A DNA stretch of 64,000 bases, from the NCBI GenBank assembly GCA_963846925.1, contig CAWJXW010000016.1, positions 1-64,000 of the forward strand, in the 5' to 3' direction. Each line of letters starts with the position of its first letter. The stretch's first letter is position 1. A program made the translations under genes and the position numbers. The notes below the pieces were generated by a model that worked only from the letters and a program-made list of their open reading frames with translations, was not told the origin of the DNA and did not search any database. Shown piece by piece: positions 59,863-64,000 of the stretch. The DNA comes from JAQBQB01 sp963846925 (GTDB lineage Bacteria; Gemmatimonadota; Gemmatimonadetes; Gemmatimonadales; Gemmatimonadaceae).

Positions 59863-59872
59863 TGGTATACCA
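59863..59872. promoter_or_regulatory. Probable GntR (FadR/FCD-type) operator
   Basis: The perfect 10-bp palindrome TGGTATACCA lies in the 188-bp gap between the divergent racemase operon (start 59752) and the GntR gene (start 59941). TGGTnnACCA is the usual core of FCD-subfamily operators. The position fits control of both directions. Neither promoter could be assigned with confidence. Confidence 0.6.
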
Positions 59873-59940
59873 ACCCGCGATCGTCAAGGGCGGTCACTTC
59901 CTTCTTGCTCACGCCCGCACCGCCGCCTTACCATTCCGGC

Positions 59941-60774
59941 GTGCCTTCGCCGAAACCGCGCCGCGCGTCGTCCGCCGCTCGCGCCGCCTCCACACATCGC
60001 TCGCCGGCCGCGCGTCCCGCCGCCGGCCACGACGCGCCCGACAACGTCACGCGCGTGTACACGGAGCTGCGGTCCCTGATCATTTCCGGACAACTGCCGC
60101 CCGGCGCGCGCATCGCCGAGCGCGCGGTCGTCGCCAGGATGGGATTGAGCCGGACCCCGATCCGCAGCGCGCTGCACCGCCTGCAGCAGGAAGGGCTCGT
60201 CGCGTCGGTCGGGCGGGCCGGCGACCAGCGGCTGATCGTCACGCCCCTCACGCGCGGCGACGGCCGCGAAGTCTTTCTCATCGTCGGGCATCTCGAGGGA
60301 TTGGCGGCGAGCGAAGCCGCATCGCTGCCGACTGAACAGCGCCGCCAACTCGTCGCCCGATTGCGCGAGGTCAACCGCGCGCTCGCCGTCGCCGCGAAGA
60401 CCAAGGCGTCTCCGGCGCGGCTGTTCGATCTCGATCTGCAATTCCACGCCACGTACGTCGAGGGCGTCGCGGGACCGCGCGTCGTCGCGCTGCACCGCGC
60501 GATCAAGCCGCAGAGCGAGCGCTATGCGCGCCTGTACGTGAACGTGTTGTTGGACGAGCTCCCCACGTCGGTGAAAGAACACGAGTCGATCACCGCCGCC
60601 ATCGCGAAGGGTGATCGCCGCGGCGCGCAGCACGCCGTGGAAACCAACTGGCAGAACGCGGCCGTGCGCTTGTCGAACGTGATCGCCGAGCACGGAGAGC
60701 GTGGGAGCTGGCACTTGTGGCAGGGAGACGGGGCGGACGGCAACGGCACGCGTCCGTCCAACCGCCGCTCCTAG
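59941..60774 (+). CDS. GntR family regulator, FCD subfamily
   Basis: 277 residues from GTG 59941; the frame runs upstream but through the operator, so a start there is unlikely. A Ser/Ala/Arg-rich leader of about 40 residues comes first. The winged HTH follows: YTELRSLIISGQLPPGARIAER, then ARMGLSRTPIRSALHRLQQEGLV. The C-terminal all-helical FCD ligand domain has LFDLDLQFHATYVEG (Asp and His metal ligands) and HESITAAIAKGDRRGAQHAV (second His). FCD regulators bind carboxylates or amino acids through a metal. Divergent from the racemase operon with TGGTATACCA between, so it likely represses it until a succinyl- or amino acid ligand appears. Confidence 0.9.
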   Translation: MPSPKPRRASSAARAASTHRSPAARPAAGHDAPDNVTRVYTELRSLIISGQLPPGARIAERAVVARMGLSRTPIRSALHRLQQEGLVASVGRAGDQRLIVTPLTRGDGREVFLIVGHLEGLAASEAASLPTEQRRQLVARLREVNRALAVAAKTKASPARLFDLDLQFHATYVEGVAGPRVVALHRAIKPQSERYARLYVNVLLDELPTSVKEHESITAAIAKGDRRGAQHAVETNWQNAAVRLSNVIAEHGERGSWHLWQGDGADGNGTRPSNRRS

Positions 60775-60874
60775 TCGACGTCGTCGTACCGGCGGCGTCG
60801 CCGTCGCCGTGCAGGAATACCAAAGCTGTACACCGCCGCGCCGTCGCGCGGCCGCCCTTCCCTCTGGAGATCGC

Positions 60875-63800
60875 ATGTCACGCCGACTCGTTCCGCTCGC
60901 CGCCGGGGCCGCCCTCCTCGCCGCCTCCAGCGTCGCCGCTCAAGGCACCCGTTTGCTCCGCCACCCGGCCATCAACGGCAACGCGGTCGCGTTCGAGTAC
61001 GGCGGCGACCTGTGGGTCACGACGCGCGCCGGCGGCCCGGCGCGCCGGCTCACCGCCACGCCCGACGTCGAGACCGATCCGCACTTCTCTCCCGACGGAT
61101 CGCACATCGCGTTCAGCCGCACGTCGAACGGCAACACCGACGTCTACGTCGTTTCGGCCGCCGGCGGCGAACCGACACGTCTCACGTTCCACCCGGGAAA
61201 TGACCGCGCCCGCGGGTGGACGCCCGACGGAAAGCGCGTCGTCTTCGCCAGCGACCGCGCGAGCGCGCCCCAATCCTCGTACTTCCGGATGTTCACCGTC
61301 CCCGCCGGCGGCGGCTTCGAGGAGGCTCTCCCGATGCCCCGCGCGTTCACCGGCACGCACTCGCCGGACGGAGCGCGCGTCGCCTTCGAAGAAATCTCGA
61401 CGGCGTTCATTCCCGACTGGTACGAGACGAGCATGTGGCGTCACTATCGCGGCGGCCGCGTGCACCCGATCAGCATCATCGACTTGGCGACGTGCGCCGT
61501 CGAAAAGCTGCCGTGGCAGAACAGCAACGACAGCGACCCGATGTGGATCGGCAACACCGTGTACTTCCTCTCCGACCGCAACTACACGCGCAATCTGTTC
61601 TCGTACAACCTCGCGACGAAGAAGCTCGAGCAGCTGACGCACCACGACGACGCCGACATCATGACGGCGTCCGCCGGATCCGACGCGATCGTCTACGAGC
61701 AGAACGGCGTCATCCACCTCTTCGACCTCAAGACGGGCCAATCCAAAGCGCTCGCGATCGACGTCGTCGGCGACTTTCCGTGGGCCCGCCCGCAGTTCAA
61801 GCGCGTCGCGAGCATGATCCGCGACGCGAGCCTCTCGCCCACCGGCGTGCGCGCGGCGTTCGAGGCGCGCGGCGACATCTTCACCGTTCCGGCGGACAAG
61901 GGCGATTGGCGCAACCTGACGAAGTCGCCGGGCGCGCACGATCGAAACCCGGTGTGGTCCCCCGACGGCGCGCAGCTCGCGTGGCTCTCCGACGCGAAGG
62001 GCGACGACCAGCTCATGATCGCCGACCAGTCGGGTCTCAGCACGCCGCGCGCGATTCCGCTCCCCGGCTCCGGGCTATTTCTCGGAGCTCGAGTGGTCGC
62101 CGAACGGAAAGCTGCTGCTCGTCGACGACAATCATCTGAACCTGTGGACCGTCGACGTCGCGACGGGCAAGGCGACGAAGCTCGACGAGGACGAGTACAA
62201 CACGCCGGGCCGGAGCTTCCAGGCCACGTGGTCGCCGGACTCGCGATGGGTCGCGTACACGAAGAGCCTCGACAGCCACATGCGCGCCGTCTTCGTGCGC
62301 TCGCTCGCCGAGCAGCAGTCCCGGCAACTCACCGACGCGCTCGCCGACGCCACGTCGCCGGCCTTCGACGCGAGCGGCAAGTATCTCTACTTCCTCGCCA
62401 GCACCGACTACGGTCCGAGGTCCGGTTGGGTCGAGATGAGCGCCGTCGATCGCCCGTCGCGGCGGTCGGTGTATCTCGCGGTGCTCAGCGCGAGCGACCC
62501 GTCGCCCCTCCTGCCCGAGACGGGTGACGAACCCGCGGGTGCCCCCGCGCCGCGCGCGAAGCCCGATTCGATTTTGCGCGTCGACTTCGCCAACATCGGC
62601 CAGCGGATACTCAGCCTCGACGTGCCCGCCGCCGACTACGGCGACCTCGCCGCGGGGCCGGCCGGGATGATCTTCTACTCGGAGACGGTCACCGAGGGCA
62701 CCGGCCGAGCCTCAATGCGCCTCCAGCGTTACCAGCTTCGCTTGCCGGGCGCTCCGGCCGCGGGCCCCGGTGGCGCGTCGACGTTCCTCGAGGGAATTCG
62801 CTCCTTCACGCTGTCGGCCGACCGAAAGAAGCTGCTCTACTCCGCCGGCGTCGGCGCCGGCGCGCGCTGGGGTATCGTCCCGACCGCGGGCCCGGCGAAG
62901 GTCGGCGACGGTCCGATGAACGTCGCGGCGCTCGAGAGCTGGATCGATCCGCGCGCCGAGTGGGCCGAGATCTTCCACGAAGGACTGCGGCAGCAGCGCG
63001 AATTCTTCTACGACGCCAAGCTCCACGGCGCCGATTGGAAGGCCATCGAAGCGAAGTACGAGCCGCTCGTCGCGTTCGTGAACCATCGGTCCGACCTGAG
63101 CTACCTGATGGCGCAGACCGGCGGCGAGCTGGTCGTCGGACACTCCTACATCACCAGCCCCGGCGACGTGCCGAGCGACGCGCCGGTCAGCGTCGGGCTC
63201 CTCGGCGCCGACTACACGGTGGAGAACGGCCACTATCGCATCCACCGCGTCTACACCGGTGAGAACTGGAATCCGGATCTCCGGGCGCCGCTCAGCGCGC
63301 CCGGCATCGACGTCAAGGAAGGCGACTATCTGCTCGAGGTGAACGGCCGCCCGGTCACGCCGCCGACGAACGTGTACGCGGTGTTCGAGGGAACGGCCGG
63401 CCATCAGATCGCGATTCGTGTGAACGGCGCGCCGACGACCGAGGGATCGCGCGTCGTGACGGTCGTCCCCGTGGCGAGCGAAGACGGATTGCGCACGCGG
63501 GCATGGATCGAGGACAATCGCCGCAAGGTGGACGAGCTCTCGCACGGTAAGCTCGCGTACGTCTGGCTGCCGAACACGTCGATCCCGGGGTATCAGGCGT
63601 TCACGCGCTACTTCTACTCGCAGCAGGGCAAGGACGGCGCGATCATCGACGAGCGATACAACCACGGCGGGCTCGTCGCCGACTACATCGTGAACGAGCT
63701 CGATCGAAAGCCGATGGGTTACTTCGCGATGCGCGACGGCGAGACGTGCACGACGCCGGCGGCCGGCATCTACGGTCCCAAGGTGATGATCATGAACGAG

Positions 63801-64000
63801 TCGGCCGGCTCCGGCGGCGACGCCCTTCCCTACTACTTCCAGCTGCGTAACATCGGCCCGCTCGTCGGCACGCGCACGTGGGGCGCGCTCGTCGGCACGA
63901 CCGGCACGCCTCCGACGATCGACGGCGGCGGCATCACGGCGCCGGGCTTAGCGTTCTATGATATGAGCGGACACTGGGCGGTGGAGAACCAGGGCATCGC
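60875..64000 (+). CDS. Tricorn-like S41 family peptidase (one frameshift, 3' end outside window)
   Basis: 1,041 residues visible, one extra base near 62072 in TCCGGG. ATG 60875 has GGAG about eight bases upstream and opens a signal peptide (to residue 22). Two propeller blocks follow: TDPHFSPDGSHIAFSRTSNG, ..NPVWSPDGAQLAWLSDAKGD, and FQATWSPDSRWVAYTKSLDS. Around residue 700 is the tricorn C1 helical region (EWAEIFHEGLRQQREFFYDA), a PDZ near 790-868 (VKEGDYLLEVNGRPVTPPTN) and the catalytic S41 core with KLAYVWLPNTS, AIIDERYNHGG and nucleophile NESAGSGGD near 973. It would degrade oligopeptides in the periplasm. It is 100 bp after the GntR gene in the same direction. The final catalytic Glu region is beyond the window. 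Confidence 0.9.

Overview
The window is high-GC bacterial chromosome. Its gene families point to a soil-type Gemmatimonadota relative: very large BIG2 (bacterial Ig-like group 2) surface lipoproteins, a PadR-controlled 'ADOP' ABC permease, a Ser/Thr kinase with C-terminal TPR-like region, M13 and S9 peptidases, a SusC/SusD pair, VPS10-type propellers and tricorn-like S41 peptidases. The phylum is inferred from gene content and style only; there is no rRNA in the window.

Layout. (1) 1-12223, plus strand: four BIG2 genes in tandem, the second carrying seven 510-bp higher-order repeats, with one TPR gene translationally coupled to it. (2) 12253-18260: NHL propeller, NAD(P)-binding oxidoreductase, MgtC-like protein, orphan MerE-like protein and a VPS10/sortilin-type propeller. 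(3) 18289-24993: a small retropepsin-like gene bracketed by two palindromic repeat elements, then a complete, overlapping RND efflux operon on the minus strand. (4) 25093-30742: a haem-motif squalene-cyclase-fold protein lying between two copies of the 3' end of an M13 peptidase gene, the M13 gene itself, a DUF2252 protein and a small lipoprotein. (5) 30801-40266: Ser/Thr kinase, PadR-ADOP operon with a clear operator, YidB-like protein, second ADOP permease. (6) 40297-46808: PQQ-type propeller dehydrogenase, double-rhodanese sulfurtransferase, small membrane TPR protein, carboxypeptidase-regulatory/plug protein, YncE-like propeller. (7) 46967-60774: a tightly packed eight-gene minus-strand operon (N-acylamino-acid racemase, APC permease, SusC, SusD, class C serine hydrolase, M23 peptidase, S9 peptidase, COG3375 GNAT) divergent from a GntR/FCD regulator with a TGGTATACCA operator between them. 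(8) 60875-end: tricorn-like S41 peptidase, cut by the window end.

The most interesting system is region 7. The racemase opens the operon and the GNAT closes it. Together they recall the known N-succinyl pathway that converts D- to L-amino acids, here combined with an outer-membrane oligomer importer and three hydrolases suited to peptide or peptidoglycan fragments.

Quality warning: at least 25 single-base indels interrupt otherwise continuous genes, 19 of them extra bases and many in G/C runs. They look like uncorrected long-read errors rather than decay, because the reading resumes perfectly in the next frame each time. The affected genes are annotated here as single CDS spans with the break positions given. 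Several dispersed palindromic repeats occupy the longer intergenic gaps.
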